Assembly (NCBI RefSeq): GCF_024166365.1
Contig: NC_064819.1
Span: forward strand, 3,236,501-3,300,500
Source of the DNA: Elephas maximus indicus
Taxonomy: Eukaryota; Chordata; Mammalia; Proboscidea; Elephantidae
Direction: 5' to 3'
Length of the DNA: 64,000 bases
Shown here: positions 1 to 11,856 of the stretch, piece by piece
How the letters are laid out: every line of letters starts with the position of its first letter
Position numbering within the stretch: position 1 is the stretch's first letter
Translations under genes and position numbers: made by a program
The notes under the pieces: generated by a model
Databases searched by the model: none
What the model saw: the letters and a program-made list of their open reading frames with translations, nothing else
Told to the model about the DNA's origin: nothing

Positions 1-640
1 TGTCCATTCGTCCCATTTTCCTGTCCCTTCCTGCCTTCTTGTCTTAACTTTTGGGCAGGTATTGCTCATTTGATCTCTTATACTTGATTGAACTAAGAAG
101 CATGTTCTGAGATCAGGCGGTGTGAGGCCTCCCACTTTGTTCTTCTTCAATAAAGCTTTACTTATCTGGGGCCTCTTCCATTTCCACATAAGTTGGTGAT
201 TAGTTGATACTACTATTTCTGGGCTAGCATCTACTTGGAGCTGTTATTACTTATACATGTGGTTTTACGGCTACCATCTTATTTTCTTCCTGTTTGCTTT
301 GCCTATTTGTCCCTTCTTCTATTCCATCTTGCCTTCTTTTGAATTAAGTAATTTTTATTAGTCTATTAGTTTATTCTCTTATACATTCTTTTGCTAGTCT
401 TTAAGTGGTTGCACTAGAGATTACATAATATATCCCTGACTTATTAAAGTCTAATATAAATTAGTACTTTTATAATATTCTGGATAATGCAAGCACCTTA
501 GAACACATTAATTCTTTTTATGCTTCTCTCCTAATTATTGCTATTATTGCCATGAATTTTAGTTATATATATGTAGGTATGTGTGTGTGTGTGTGCATTT
601 CTTTCTTTTTTAACTAGTGGATGATTGCCTGGTCCACCAG
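1..640 (-). mobile_element. Probable L1-related LINE remnant, antisense
   Basis: The + strand here resembles the antisense of mammalian L1-type sequence, e.g. CTTTGTTCTTCTTCAATAAA followed by GGGGCCTCTTCCATTTCCA, and the later AGTGGTTGCACTAGAGATTA stretch. Strongly decayed. The family is not asserted. Confidence 0.45.
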
Positions 641-2411
641 CTCTCCTTAGAAAATCTGTGTTGTTCCATGATTCAGAGCCCTGCTTCTTGGCTTATGAGG
701 CAAATGTTGAGATTTTTGACTTACATTGTTCATAGAGATGTGACCACTTATTCATCATCATTCAACAGACAAGGCTGAACAGGTTCTGGGGACCCTGCAG
801 TGGCTGTATTTTCAAGGAAGCCAGTAGGAATCCAGAATAATTTCCTCTAGGTCTTGGGTATCACAGCAGTCAAGATTGGGAAATGAAACTCCTAGGGGAA
901 GGTGAGGGAAGGAGGAGACATTGACCACAGAAAAGAAGTGAAGGGAACAGTGGTTGACCTCTGAGCTGGGAAGGGAAGTGCTCTGGGAGTTGGTAGGCAG
1001 ATGTCCTCTGCTGTCACCAGTCTTCTGCACTCTGGATGGGAAGAATGGAAGGCTCTTTAGAAGCAGCAAAGCAGATCTTCCTGTTAAGGACTTCGTACTA
1101 ATTAATTTTCATGCCAGTCACCTGAATTAGAAACTTTGGTTATCTTTATGTAAGGACTAGGAAAAGAGGAAAGGGGAAAAGGAAGAGTACAGTAGTTGTC
1201 AAGTCCTGTCAGTTCCCCCTCCCCCCCACCACAGTATTTGATCCCCCAGCCCCCTCTTTGACATTTTCATTTCTTCCTAGTTCAGGCCCTCTTTGTACTT
1301 TGGCTATAATCTCCTGTGTGTTGTTCTTGATTTTTCTCTCTCCTCACTCAAATGCAGCTTATACTTGTATTAGTCAAGGTCTTAGCAGGGAACAGAAAGT
1401 ACCCACCACCTGGGTAGCTGAAGGACAATTTAATAATGAGATTTGTGAACTTATGGGAAGGGTATAAGGAAACCATAAAGGAGAGTGTAGCAGTGTGTTG
1501 TTATCACCTCGAGGCCTTTAGGGGAGAGGGAAGAGGGGAGAGGATAATTATTGGAACCCAGAAAGAGAGAGTTGTGTCAAGAAGGCCATCTTGAAGAGTG
1601 CTGTGACCTTTGGCTGATGGTCACAGCCACTCCGAGGGCACCCTGTGGAGAAGGCACTAGGGAAAAGAAACACCTTCATCGCCCTTATCTCACTCTCCTT
1701 CCCTCCATTATCCTTCTGTTGGTCTACATTGGTTGAACCCCAACTGAGGCCAGAGGGTAAGGAAGCCTATTGATAGTCCATATAGGTCATATAGGACAAA
1801 AAATATGATGGAGAAGCTTGGTGAAGATAAGGGGCAAATGGAAGGTATCCAGCACTAGTACAGTTCATAGACCCGGGCAAGAGGGACCTCTGCCCCAAAT
1901 CCCTCCTCTGGCCATGCCCCTCCACATGGTGTGAGGAGTCTATCAAGAGCTTAAGCTAGCCTGCCTCCCAGACCATGCTCCAGGAACCTAAGACCAAAGA
2001 ATTCCCAAGAAAACAGCCTAAGACCACTTTTAAGGCTAGTGTGAGGTTCTTTCTCTGGGCCTATCCTCTCAGGGTAGACCAAGGTATCAGTGTGCCTTCC
2101 TGGGCAGGGGATGGACTAGGGATGAGTGCCTTTGCTGGGGAAGTGGAGCTTGGATATGCAGGCTGAGGTATCCATACCTATAAAGGTAAAACTCCTCAAG
2201 GGACAGGATTGAGCGAGGGGTGGGATGCAAAGAAGGCTGGCTCTCCCCATGCCAACATATTCAGGAACAAAACCTGAAGAATTCTACCTAGTATCCCTCA
2301 CAGGCTATACTCACAGCATCTGGGAAATGGGAGCATGTTCAGGTAGAGGGGAGCTGAGCAGGGCACCAATATCATTCACTACAGACCCCAAGAGCCAACT
2401 GATTGCTTTCT

Positions 2412-2630
2412 TTAGGGGCATGGGCTTTGGTATCAGAAAGACCTAGGTTTGAGTCCTGGCTCTACCACTTGGGTAGCTGTGTTACCTAACTTTGCTGAAC
2501 CTCAGTTTTCTCAACTGAAAGATAAAGATAATTATGGTGCTGCCATAATTAAGTAGTGGTAAAACTTAAGTCAAATTCTTCACATAAGGCACTGGGTATT
2601 TTTCCTGGCATGTATTAATAACTATTATTT
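2412..2630 (+). repeat. MIR SINE
   Basis: The region resembles the MIR consensus: GTTTGAGTCCTGGCTCTACC, then an ACCTCAGTTTTCTC-type core and a decayed AT-rich tail. MIR is an old tRNA-derived SINE found across mammals. Confidence 0.8.
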
Positions 2631-2739
2631 ATTAAAAAAAACTAAAAAGTTTTTTTTTATTTTTTATTTTATTTATTAAGCTCTTATAATTATTTATGAA
2701 TTTTATTTAGCACAACACTTAATAATACCTGGTGCCTGA

Positions 2740-2764
2740 TAAATAAATGAATGAATGAATGAAT
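2740..2764. repeat. (TGAA)n microsatellite
   Basis: Five to six units of AATG/TGAA next to an AT-rich repeat tail. Confidence 0.85.
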
Positions 2765-4139
2765 ATCATTTGTTAAGCAGCTGTTGGCAAGAGTGTCCCC
2801 TGGGGACCTGTCCACAAAGAAAAAGATAGATGGGTATGTTCAGCTTCTGGACAATGACTCTGCCAACCCTACCGTCCAGTCTCCTCACGTTCCCCAAGAG
2901 TCAGTGTTTATTCTGGCAGAACCCAGCTGTGGTTTCTGTAGCTCCCTTTGGTCCTGATGGACAACATCAGTGCATTAGACCCAGACTTATTTTTTACACT
3001 GAGTGCAATTATGGAGGCCCCCACATGGGATGGAATGAAGATGGGACAGCTGACAGACCCATCTCAGGCACATCTGCATTTCCCCAAAGACTTTTGGATG
3101 CCAAAATAGTCTTATTCAAGGACAAGGGTGGCCTGTCTAAGAATGGAAACTAGAACACACCAGCATGAAAGGTCACAATTAGTTCTCTAAGAATTAGGTG
3201 TTCATATTTTAAAACAGATTCAATTCCATCACAGGATGCAGTCTTTTTTTTTGTTTTTCTTAAGCACAGCATCAGCATACCCTGTAATAGCTATCCTTTT
3301 TCTTTATAATTAAGGTTCAGCCACTTCTACTGAAAAGGAATGAATAAAACAACAAATAGGGGAGGGGTGATGTTTGGGAGAAAGGGACCAACTGACTCTG
3401 GTGTGTGCTTCTGAGACTAAAGATGGCCTTTCTCTAGACCCAGCATCTCAAGGCCTGTGGTGTGGCTCCATCCCTATCTTCTTGTATTTGTTCACTGTGT
3501 ACATCCAGACAGCCCCATCCACCCTTACTCTCTGCCTCCCTGCATGTGCGTACGCTGTTGTGCTCAGCACCAGCTGATAATGGTGCCAGTATTTCCTATC
3601 TTGGGGGCAGTGGGTGGGGAGTGGGTGCAGAGTGATATTTGCTTTGTGTTTGTTGCTGTTATTTTCCCCGCCTGTGGCTTTTTGTGATTTTGTCACTCAG
3701 ACCTATGTTGGAGGTGAGTAAGCTACTTTAGAGCAGTCTTCATTCAGGCTGAGAGGGTGCCAGCTTTGCACTGCGGTGTCATTAAGTATGTCTTCTAACC
3801 ATTCTGCTTGTCTCTGCTGTACTTTGATTTCCTGGCCTCAGCACAGCCCTCAAATACAATGTTCTCCTATGGATATGACTACATATCCTGATTTTCCCAA
3901 ACAGACTTCAACATTTCTGTCCCTGGAAGAGCAATTATAGTTGTCTGACCATGAGTCTCTACTTCGATTTGAAAAATCAGGTTATCTTAGGAAAGGGGCT
4001 ATAGGGGAGAGAGAGAGGAAGAGAGAGCGAACGAGAAAGAGCGCAGAAAAGCATTTCAGTCCTTAAACAAGTCCTCAAACCCACATTTACAGTCTGTTGT
4101 GGACTCTGAGGTCACACAGAGGAATACAGTACCCTTCCT

Positions 4140-5640
4140 AGAGAGTTCACAGTTTAGGGCCAGGAGACACAGATGGGTCAACGAATAAGTGCTAGAGAAC
4201 ACCCAGAACCATGTTATGGCACACAGGATGAATGTAACTTCCTGAGGAGGTCAGAGGAGGCTTCCTGGACACAGTGCTGTGGAGCTCAGTCTGGAACAAT
4301 TTTTAGGGCAACTACAGGGAATGGACAACGAATACAGCATACACAAAATAGAAAGGCAGGAAACTGTGTGGCGTTCAAGAAACTGCAAGAGGAGAGGCAG
4401 CTAGGCTGAGGAGAAAGAACATGGCTTTGAGTCAGACAAACCTGAGTCAAAATTGGATTTGTCCTTGGGCAAGTGACTTTACTTGTCTCTGTCTCTTAGC
4501 TCATTCCAAAGTAGAGACTGTGACAGGGCTGAGGCTAGAATTAAAGAAGCTAGCCCAGTGAGTGCACATGGCAGATTCTCAGTGAACGATAGCTCCCTCG
4601 TGTCCAGGCCTTATCCCAGAGGGTGGAGTGTGTTGTCTGGGGAAGCATGGTGGGAGATTAAGCTGGAAAGGTGAACATGATCAAGTCACAAAAGTTGTCT
4701 TTTGAGGCATCACAGTCTCCTTTGGGGAATGTAGTGAAATTGTGAACTTTCTTCCCAGAAGAATATACCTTTACACAAAATTTTCTTATGTGATTTAAGG
4801 GGGTTTTGAAATCCCTTAAAGCCCACATGTGGATCCCTTTCTATAGAACCACTGAAAAGTTTTAGGCAGAAGAATGTCATAAATCAGGTTTCAGTTTTTT
4901 AAGGTTGCTTTATTGGTGGCCATGCAAAAGTTGCGTTAGAGGTGGGAGAGAGTCTAGGGACAGCCAGGTATGAAAGTACAGATGAGAGATAAGGCATGGT
5001 GTAGGAATAGAAGGAAGGAATCAATTTCAGAGCTATTTAAGAGTAGAATTGGATAGGATACTATGGCTGAATGGAGATTAATATTAGCCTCCAAGTTTCT
5101 GGCTAGTGGGTGGAATAAACCAGGAGGGAGAATGCAGGGACAGGAGCAGTTTGTGGAGCAGGGAATGTGATGCTTCCCATGGAGACAAATCGAGTCTGGG
5201 CTTGCGGTGGGTCATCAGGTAGTGATGTCCAACTTGCAGCTGGACATCTGGGTCTGGAGCCAGGAGAGAAACCTGGACCTGTTTGGACAGAGAGTTTAGG
5301 AGTCTTCAAAGGACAGATGGCAGTTGTGGCTGCATATATGGATGAAGTGACTCAGAGAGGGAGTGTGTGTTGAGCGTGAGAACACAGAGGGCAGAACTCT
5401 GGGGAACCCCTTCATTTGGAGAGCTGGTGTGTAAGGAGGAAGAGCAGACCTGGGATGAAGATGAAGGTGAGTGGTCAGAGGAGGAGAAGAGAATCAGGAG
5501 AGAGCTATGTGTGAGAGCCAGGGAAGGAGACAATTAAAAAAAAAAAAAAAAGACACCAACAGTGTCCAATGCAGTGAAGAGTAAAAGAGAATTGGGCCCA
5601 AACACTGCCTCACAAGGTTTAGGACGTAGGAGTAACGAGG
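4140..5640 (+). repeat. Long decayed ancient interspersed repeat
   Basis: Phrases such as GAGGAGGCTTCCTGGACACAG, GGGAGAGAGTCTAGG, ACATCTGGGTCTGGAG and ACAGAGGGCAGAACTCTGGG follow the order of a widely dispersed non-coding mammalian repeat that I recognise by pattern but cannot name. A MIR-like piece sits at about 4415-4500. Its open frames are incidental. Confidence 0.4.
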
Positions 5641-5874
5641 CATGGGAACAGCACATCCATATCAGCAAGTGTGGTATCAGTGGAGTGCTTAGTACTGAAA
5701 TCTAGTTGTAACAAAGCTGAGAAATTAGGGGTGGAGGAATGGGTGTTGGTAAGAACACAAATTCCCCCGTATGTGTGTGTCAGAAAGGAAGAACTGTGTA
5801 TCATGGTACTCTGTTAGGGAGTAACTTTTGAATACCATCCCCACATACTCACTTTGTAGTTTGTTTATTTTTAG

Positions 5875-6111
5875 AAGAGATCTCTTCGAGTCCATTCTGC
5901 AGAAAGTGGCCTGAGGAGAATGCCATTTGAACAGGAGGATGGGAGCCCGGGCATTGCCTTATCCGCTGGAAGCTGTGTCCAGGCAGAAGCTGCACCTGCC
6001 AACCACAGCAGAGGACAGAGGGAAGACGACTGTGCTGAGCCGCATGACTACTTCAACGTCCTGAGTTACCGCAGCCTGGAGAGTTTCAACTTCATGGCAG
6101 AGACTAGTTAG
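5875..6111 (+). CDS. TIGIT: TIGIT, last coding exon (cytoplasmic tail with ITT-like motif and ITIM)
   Basis: TIGIT is an inhibitory receptor on T and NK cells that binds CD155 (PVR) and nectin-2 and signals through tyrosines in its tail. This exon follows a TTTATTTTTAG acceptor ending at 5874 and encodes 78 residues before a TAG stop, the same number I count for the human last exon from memory. Directly visible matches to human are GSCVQAEAAPA and HDYFNVLSYRSL. The second contains the ITT-like tyrosine (HDYFNVL) and the ITIM (LSYRSL). The membrane-proximal start (KRSLRVHS) also aligns with human KKALRIHS. The intervening residues are diverged but need no gap. The signal peptide, IgV domain and transmembrane exons are not in the window. 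Reading frame and length are intact, so the exon looks functional. Confidence 0.95.
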   Translation, partial: KRSLRVHSAESGLRRMPFEQEDGSPGIALSAGSCVQAEAAPANHSRGQREDDCAEPHDYFNVLSYRSLESFNFMAETS

Positions 6112-6239
6112 CTCCCAGAGGCATCTTCTGGAAGACACGTTCCGTTTTCTTTGCTATGCTGGGCTGATGTTTGAGCCTCTGTACACTCCGACACTGCTGT
6201 GTGTGCGTGTGTGTGTTGAGGGCTGAATAGGTTTCTCTG

Positions 6240-6240
<1 letters not shown>

Positions 6241-6269
<29 letters not shown>
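6241..6269. repeat. (TG)n microsatellite in TIGIT 3' UTR
   Basis: About 14 uninterrupted TG units, with a shorter interrupted TG tract about 30 bases upstream (6197-6216). Confidence 0.95.
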
Positions 6270-6271
<2 letters not shown>

Positions 6272-7267
6272 TCAGTGGTGTGAATTAATGTCATTCTCTT
6301 CTCCATCTTCATATCCTCCACCCTTCCCTTCATTCCATTATGGCAGACCCTGGGTGAATAGCATGACTCTTGATCCTGAATGCAAAGTTAAAGAAAAAAC
6401 AAAACAAACTTGATCTCTCTTTGAATCTGGCAGTTTAAGAAGATCCTGCAGTTCTGAGAAATGCATTCGCCTTAATAGAATGTGCAGGGTTTGGGGTTTT
6501 GTGGTAGAAGAAGATGATGATGATGACGGTGTGACTACAGAGTCACTCTTATCTCATTTCTTACTGTCACGTTCATTAATATTCATTTCTTCAAGGCATT
6601 TTATGAATAAGGCATGGTACCCGGTTTTGTGGAGGGATTCAAGGATGGCCAATCTATGGTCTCTGCCCTTTAAGAATGTATAACTAAGTGAGGAGATAAC
6701 ATTTACATTAAGAAGGAAGTGAGATAAGGATATATGCCATAGACCTTTGGAAGTAGATGTCAGTTTGGAGTGAGGTGGTCAGGATAAGCTTGTCTGTGGT
6801 GAGGTGACCTGGGAGGACAAGGTGGGACTTAGTTAAGGGGAGGACAATGGGAACAGTGAGACTGTTCTGGTCAGAGCAGGGGCTTTGTCCAGGGACCGTG
6901 TATGAGCTAAAGTTGGTGGAAGCTGAAGTTCCCACACCAAGGGAAGACTCTGGCACCAAGGGAGCCAATGGGTCTTCAGATTTTATGCTGAAGGCAGGTA
7001 ATTTCAAGTCTTCTTTTGTTGTTCTCAGAGTCCATTTGTGATGGCATGGTATTGAGGATTCTAGGCTTTTCCAGCTGTGTGCCCTGGAGAAGCCCACAGA
7101 AAATGGCATATGTCCATTTGAGGAAGCTTCACCTTGTCACTGGGCCATAATCCACCTTTTCTGGATGAGTCTTTGAAAAAAGAATCTGTTTTTCCATCAA
7201 AAAGAAAATCTGGGTTTGTTAAGTAGGTATTCTTCCTAGAAAAAAAAGGGTGCTAGAGGGTTTACAT

Positions 7268-7273
7268 AATAAA
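7268..7273 (+). terminator. Candidate TIGIT poly(A) signal, proximal
   Basis: A canonical AATAAA hexamer lies 1.16 kb after the TIGIT stop, and a run of T residues about 10 bases downstream could act as the downstream element. Alternatives are 8470-8475 and 8836-8841. Confidence 0.35.
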
Positions 7274-7927
7274 CACCCTCTTTTTTTAACTAGCTTCTTT
7301 GAACCCGCTTATTTACCCCCCGACCTCTTCATGCTGGAATGAGGGCAACATCTGGGCTGCTTATTTCTGTTTAGCTGGCATTCAGGCTCTATCTCACAGG
7401 ACTTTTGCCCCTCCATCACCTTTCTTAGAGGAGAGAGCAGGGAGACTGGATTTACAGGTGACTGTTTTTTCTTTTATGAGTGCAGAAACTGGGAGAGAAT
7501 GTGAAGATAAAATAAGGCATTGCCCTGCTCCCTAAGAATTAGGCCAGGGTGAACAAGAAGGTAATTCTACTCCAACTCCTCCTTGGATTTTAATTTTTTT
7601 CACTTTCCTATGAAACAGGTATATAGTTAGGACTCATGTGCTGAAACCTGACCAGAGCTCCAAGTTTTGAGCTCCAAGTTTTCTTTAAGATAGATACATA
7701 TAAAATGCTATTATTTGCCATGAATGTTCACAGCATTTTTTCTTGCAAAACTAGTGCAAGTCGGTTTGGAGTAGAACAGAATTCATGAATTAGAAATGAC
7801 TAAAATGTGACGATAAAAAGAAAGTGGTGTTTTGATTTGGAGGAGATATATGTTGGGCTGAAGCTGGACTAAGAATTGGATGCCATTTAACGTAATGATG
7901 GTAATTGGGAAACATTTACAAATAGTT

Positions 7928-8114
7928 TCTGATGCATAGTGACCCCGTGTGTGTCAGGGTAGAACTGTGTGCACTCTGTAGGGTTTTCAATGGCTGAATT
8001 TTCACAAGTGGATTGCAAGGCCCTTCTTCTGAGGCACCCTTTGGGAGACTCGAACCTCCAGCCTTTCGGTTAGCAGCTGACCGCATTAACTGCTTGCACC
8101 GCCCAGGGACTCCA
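7928..8114 (-). mobile_element. AfroSINE, divergent subtype
   Basis: Reads on the - strand as a tRNA-like head (GGAGTCCCTGGGCGG..) and ends near GGGGTCACTATGCATCAG. It contains an internal stretch (AAGTGGATTGCAAGGCCC on the + strand) that the commoner AfroSINE copies in this window lack, so it is a separate subfamily. Confidence 0.8.
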
Positions 8115-8280
8115 TAACTACCATTACGGTGGTGATAAGATGGCCTTTAACTGTTGGAAATTGGTCACTAAAATGAAATTTCATTCAACAGAAAAGAAAA
8201 TTTAAAGTGGAATTCACGGAACTCGATTCTCCTCTGAGAGCCAGAGAAGACAACCCCCGAAAAACCAGATTCCTAAAGAC

Positions 8281-8590
8281 ATGTGCTGTCCAATATGGTA
8301 GCCACTCTCCGTAGGTGTCTTTCGAGCCCTTGAAATGTGGTTGGTTATTGAAATGTGCTGGACTGTAAGTGTAAGCTACATACCAGTTTTGAAGACTTAA
8401 TGTGAAAAATAAGAATGTACACTATCTCACTAGTAATTCGCTAAAATAGTATTTTGGAATACTGAGTTAAATAAAATCTATTAAAATTAATTTCACTCTT
8501 TTAATTTTCTTAGTGTGATTATTCAAAAATCTAAAACTGCATATGTGGCTGGTGTTATATTTCTATTGGCTTGTGCAGCTCTGGATTCTA
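8281..8590. repeat. Ancient palindromic repeat, copy 1
   Basis: Begins CTGTCCAATATGGTAGCCAC and contains CTTGAAATGTGG, with an AT-rich middle. It is the same family as the segment at 9948-10165 and a pattern common in mammalian genomes, probably an old DNA transposon. The name is not asserted. Confidence 0.5.
8470..8475 (+). terminator. Candidate TIGIT poly(A) signal, distal
   Basis: AATAAA 2.36 kb after the stop, near the transcript length I remember for human TIGIT. It lies inside an old AT-rich interspersed repeat, so the hexamer could be coincidental. Confidence 0.3.
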
Positions 8591-9002
8591 AAGTCAAGAC
8601 TGAGCTGGTACCTGGGGAGGAGAGAAGGCAAGTCCATCTCTATCTATTGGTCTTTGTCTCTTTATTTCTCATTCAAAGTAAGGTCTGAATAGGTTTTTCT
8701 CTTTTATTATGGCCTTTGTGAAATGTATAGGGAAAGATCACAGAGGAGATTGAAGTGGGAGCTGCTAATTGCAGACAGGAATAGAACCTGTCTAAGCTCC
8801 CTTGGGTCCCCTTTTGGGTTCCTGGGCAGAAGGAAAATAAATGAGTTAATGAATGAGAGTTTGAGGAGGAATGAATTTACTGATCTCTCGCCTCTTATTT
8901 TTATTTATTTATTTTTTTCGCCTCTTATTACTCCACGTGAAGCTGCTCATTCTGAGCCTGGGTTTATAGAACATGATCTATAGTACAAAGAATTATACTG
9001 CA

Positions 9003-9497
9003 TGTCATGGATTGAATTATGTCCCCCCAAAATGTGTGTATCAGTTGGGCTGGGCCCTGATGCCTGGTATGGTGTGATTTTCCTCTATGTTGTAAATCCT
9101 GCCTCAGTGATGTTAATGAGGGAGGATGGGTGGCAGTTGTGTTAGTGAGGCAGGACTCAACCTACAGGGTTAGATTGTGTCTTGAGGCAATCTCTTGAGA
9201 TATAAAAGATAGAAACGAGCAGAGAGACAGGTGGACCTCATGCCACCAAGAAGGAAGCACCAGGGGCAGAGCATGTCTTTTAGACCCAGGGTTCCTGTGC
9301 AGGAAAGCTCCTAGTCCAGGGGAAGATTGGCCAGAAAGGCCTTCCTCCCAAGTTAAAAGAGAGAGAAAGCCTTCCCCTGGAGCTGACACCCTGAATTTGG
9401 ACTTTTAGCCTACTTTACCGTGAGAAAATAAACTTCTCTTTGTTAAAACCTTCCACTTGTGGCATTTCTGTTATAGCAGCATCAGATGACTAAGACA
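9003..9497 (+). mobile_element. MaLR/ERVL-type solo LTR
   Basis: The segment starts TGTCATGGATTGAATTATGT and ends GATGACTAAGACA. It contains a TGTGAGAAAATAAACTTC poly(A) region and a terminal ATTTCTGTTATAGCAGC block of the MaLR kind. Flanks CTGCA and CTGAA are a near-perfect 5-base target duplication. A second copy lies at 55505-56026. No internal retroviral sequence is attached. Confidence 0.75.
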
Positions 9498-9947
9498 CTG
9501 AACAAATGGGAGCCATTTTGCCGTGGATGGTCTTCATGAGTGGACGAGACCTTCCCATGTGACTTTATTTCATGTCTTTCCCTTTCTCCACCCTGTGAGC
9601 CCAGAAATGAATCATCACAGGCTCAGGTTCATACAGATGCCCTCAGGGCAGAGCTGCACAGGAATGACACTGTTCTGCTGTGTGCACCATGCCCCATCGA
9701 GGGGAGGAATCAGCAGCATGGTTTGGCTGCCAGCTGTGGAGTGTGGGTTTTGCTCAGTTTTCTGGCTCTTCCCAGTCCTGCTTCATGGCTCTAACTACTA
9801 ATCCCCCAATCCCACTCCAAAGCGTATCTGGGAGGGTTCAGGAGGCCCAGGGGAGGCTTATGTGTGGCAAAAGCCTGAGCTTTCTGGAAGTCAGAGCCAT
9901 ATACTTTGATATTTGAGAGGATTTATTCACACAGGGGAGTCTAGTAC

Positions 9948-10165
9948 AGTGCTGTCCAACAGAACCTTCTGCGATCATGGAAATGGTCTATATCTGTGCT
10001 GTCCACCATGGTATTCATTAGCGACATGTGACTATGGAGTGCTTGAAATGTGGCTAATATGACTAAAAAAACAGAACTTAAAATTTTTATTCAATCTTAA
10101 GTTTAAATGCAAATAGTGACGTGGGACTGGTGGCTAATATGCTGGACATTGCATTTCTGGTAACT
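9948..10165. repeat. Ancient palindromic repeat, copy 2
   Basis: Begins GTGCTGTCCAACAGAACC and contains CTTGAAATGTGGCTAATA and GTGGCTAATATGCTGGACA, related to the 8281-8590 copy. Confidence 0.5.
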
Positions 10166-10574
10166 GCCTTGCATATGGAGAGAACAGAGGGAGGTGTGTT
10201 GATAGGACACTGGGGTGGTTCTACATACATTACGCATTTGAAAGCCCTACCACCAAGAAGAAACATGATGGTTCTTTTTTGTTTCTGGCGTCCTTCCTCT
10301 GCAAAAGGTCAAAAGCAAGCATCCATCTATTTATTTCAGACTCCTCATAAGGTATCCAAGGCAACTAAGTCACTTTGTTCATGTAAACATGCCCAGGGCT
10401 GTCGAGGAGGTTGTAACTCATAGGTTATGCCAGAATAGACTTGCATCATAAGACTTACCATGGACTGCAGTCATTCTGACTTCATGTATGTCGTGAAGAG
10501 CACCTCTCTGGGGGCTTAAACCCTAATATATTTCACAGAGATCAAAAAAGAAGTAGCCATGGCGTGCAGAGGTC

Positions 10575-10798
10575 TGGGAATTGGGATACTTGGTCCAAGT
10601 GCTGAGTTCTCCTAATTAGTTTAAAGACATTGGATAAGTCACTTAACCTCTCCAAACTGGTTTTCCTTATTCGTAAAATGCTGATGATAATTTCTATTTT
10701 ATAAGGTTCTTGGGAGGATAAAGCAAGATAATGTAGTTGACAGTCTCGTAAGCTATAAAGTGCTGAATTAATAGTATTATTATTATTATCATTATTGT
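10575..10798 (+). repeat. MIR SINE with (TAT)n tail
   Basis: Contains AAGTCACTTAACCTCTCC and TTCGTAAAATGCTGATGATAA, as in the MIR core, followed by a TATTATTATTATTATC run. Confidence 0.8.
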
Positions 10799-10972
10799 AT
10801 AACCCCCCCCCCCACTCCGCCCACCATGAGCCTGAGCATGCCGGCCAGCACTGCTTACGATGTCTCAGAAGTCCCCAAGGGGGCATCAGACCTTGTTGGA
10901 AGTAACCCAAGTATCTGTGCAACTTTCCAATTTTCTCAAAAACTGGGATTTAAGGAATGCTAGCAGGTTTAA

Positions 10973-11152
10973 GGAAACCCTGGTGGCATAGTTGTTAAGT
11001 GCTATGGCTTCTAACCAAGAGGTCAGCAGTTCGAATCTGCCAGGCACTCCTTGCAAATTCTGTGGGGCAGTTCTACTCTGCCCTACAGGGTTGCTATGAG
11101 TTGGAATCGACTAGACGGCAGTGGGTTTTGTTTTGTTTTTTGTTTGTTTGTT
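10973..11152 (+). mobile_element. AfroSINE with 12-base target duplication
   Basis: Canonical order: GGAAACCCTGGTGGC head, TTCGAATCTGCC B-box, GGGGCAGTTCTACTC, then TGAGTTGGAATCGACTAGA and a GTTTTG-rich tail. The direct repeat TAGCAGGTTTAA occurs at 10961-10972 and 11153-11164. Confidence 0.95.
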
Positions 11153-11856
11153 TAGCAGGTTTAAATGCAGCCTTGGGATCTACGAGTTCTCTGAAGCATT
11201 TTAAAATTTTGTGTTTTAAATGCGATGATAATCTTAGAAAAAGTCAAACATATTTTGGCTATTGACGGCCTTCTCATAACAGTGTGCCATCACTGTCTTC
11301 AGTCTCCATGTTAATGTTTATAATTAAGTTGATTTCAGGTTGGTACTACTTGAATGGTTTTGGGCTAAAATGGGGGGGGGGCAAAGAAAGGAGGCTTAAT
11401 TCATAGCTGATTTATTTGCTTCAAATGGGTGGGGCAGCGGGAGGTTTTGCAGTTTTTGACTTAACAGGAAAGTGGTGGGAGAGCCGCCTTTCCCTTGCAC
11501 ACTGTAGCCTAGGGGTGCTGGATTCAGGGCACACGCCAGAGCAGCCTGGGAGTTTCTCTTGGTCAAAAGTGACTTAGATTCCGAAAAGGCCATCTATTAC
11601 ATCGATGTTATTTCAATATCATTACTCATAGTTTTGTTGCTATTCCATTTACAACTTATTTTTAGTTCTATAAGTGTTGTAAGCATAAAAGGTTTACCTG
11701 CTTTTATGCTTGAACGTATTTAAGAAATGCTATGGTAAAAACAAAGTCACCTATGGGACTGTCTGTGATAAGTATTATTACTATTTTTTTCCCGTTATAA
11801 GGGGTCCATACACTACTCCAGACTGAGAAATACTCCATTACCCATTACTCAAGATT

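Larger units (their letters stand above)
1..5874 (+). other. TIGIT: TIGIT intron (3' part, upstream of the last exon)
   Basis: No TIGIT immunoglobulin or transmembrane exon is recognisable here, so this is taken as the 3' part of the intron before the last TIGIT exon, with earlier exons outside the window. The stretch holds old repeats: an L1-like antisense remnant near the start, a MIR near 2.4-2.6 kb, a TGAA tetranucleotide run at about 2740-2764, a long decayed interspersed repeat at about 4.14-5.64 kb interrupted by a MIR-like piece, and an A-run near 5537-5551. Short open frames, including one of 107 codons at 2830-3153, have no resemblance I recognise and are probably chance. Confidence 0.7.
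6112..8500 (+). other. TIGIT: TIGIT 3' UTR (3' limit uncertain)
   Basis: This is the non-coding tail of the TIGIT last exon. Candidate polyadenylation signals AATAAA occur at 7268-7273 (followed by a T-rich stretch), 8470-8475 and 8836-8841. I recall a human 3' UTR of about 2 kb, which would favour the 8470 signal, but the sequence alone does not decide. The region carries a TG repeat (6241-6269) and, near 7.93-8.11 kb, an antisense AfroSINE, so an afrotherian long form would transcribe that element. Confidence 0.55.

Noticed and set aside
2830-3153. 107-codon open frame in the TIGIT intron
   Set aside because: No recognisable domain, no splice signals that would fit TIGIT, and not similar to the TIGIT transmembrane exon.
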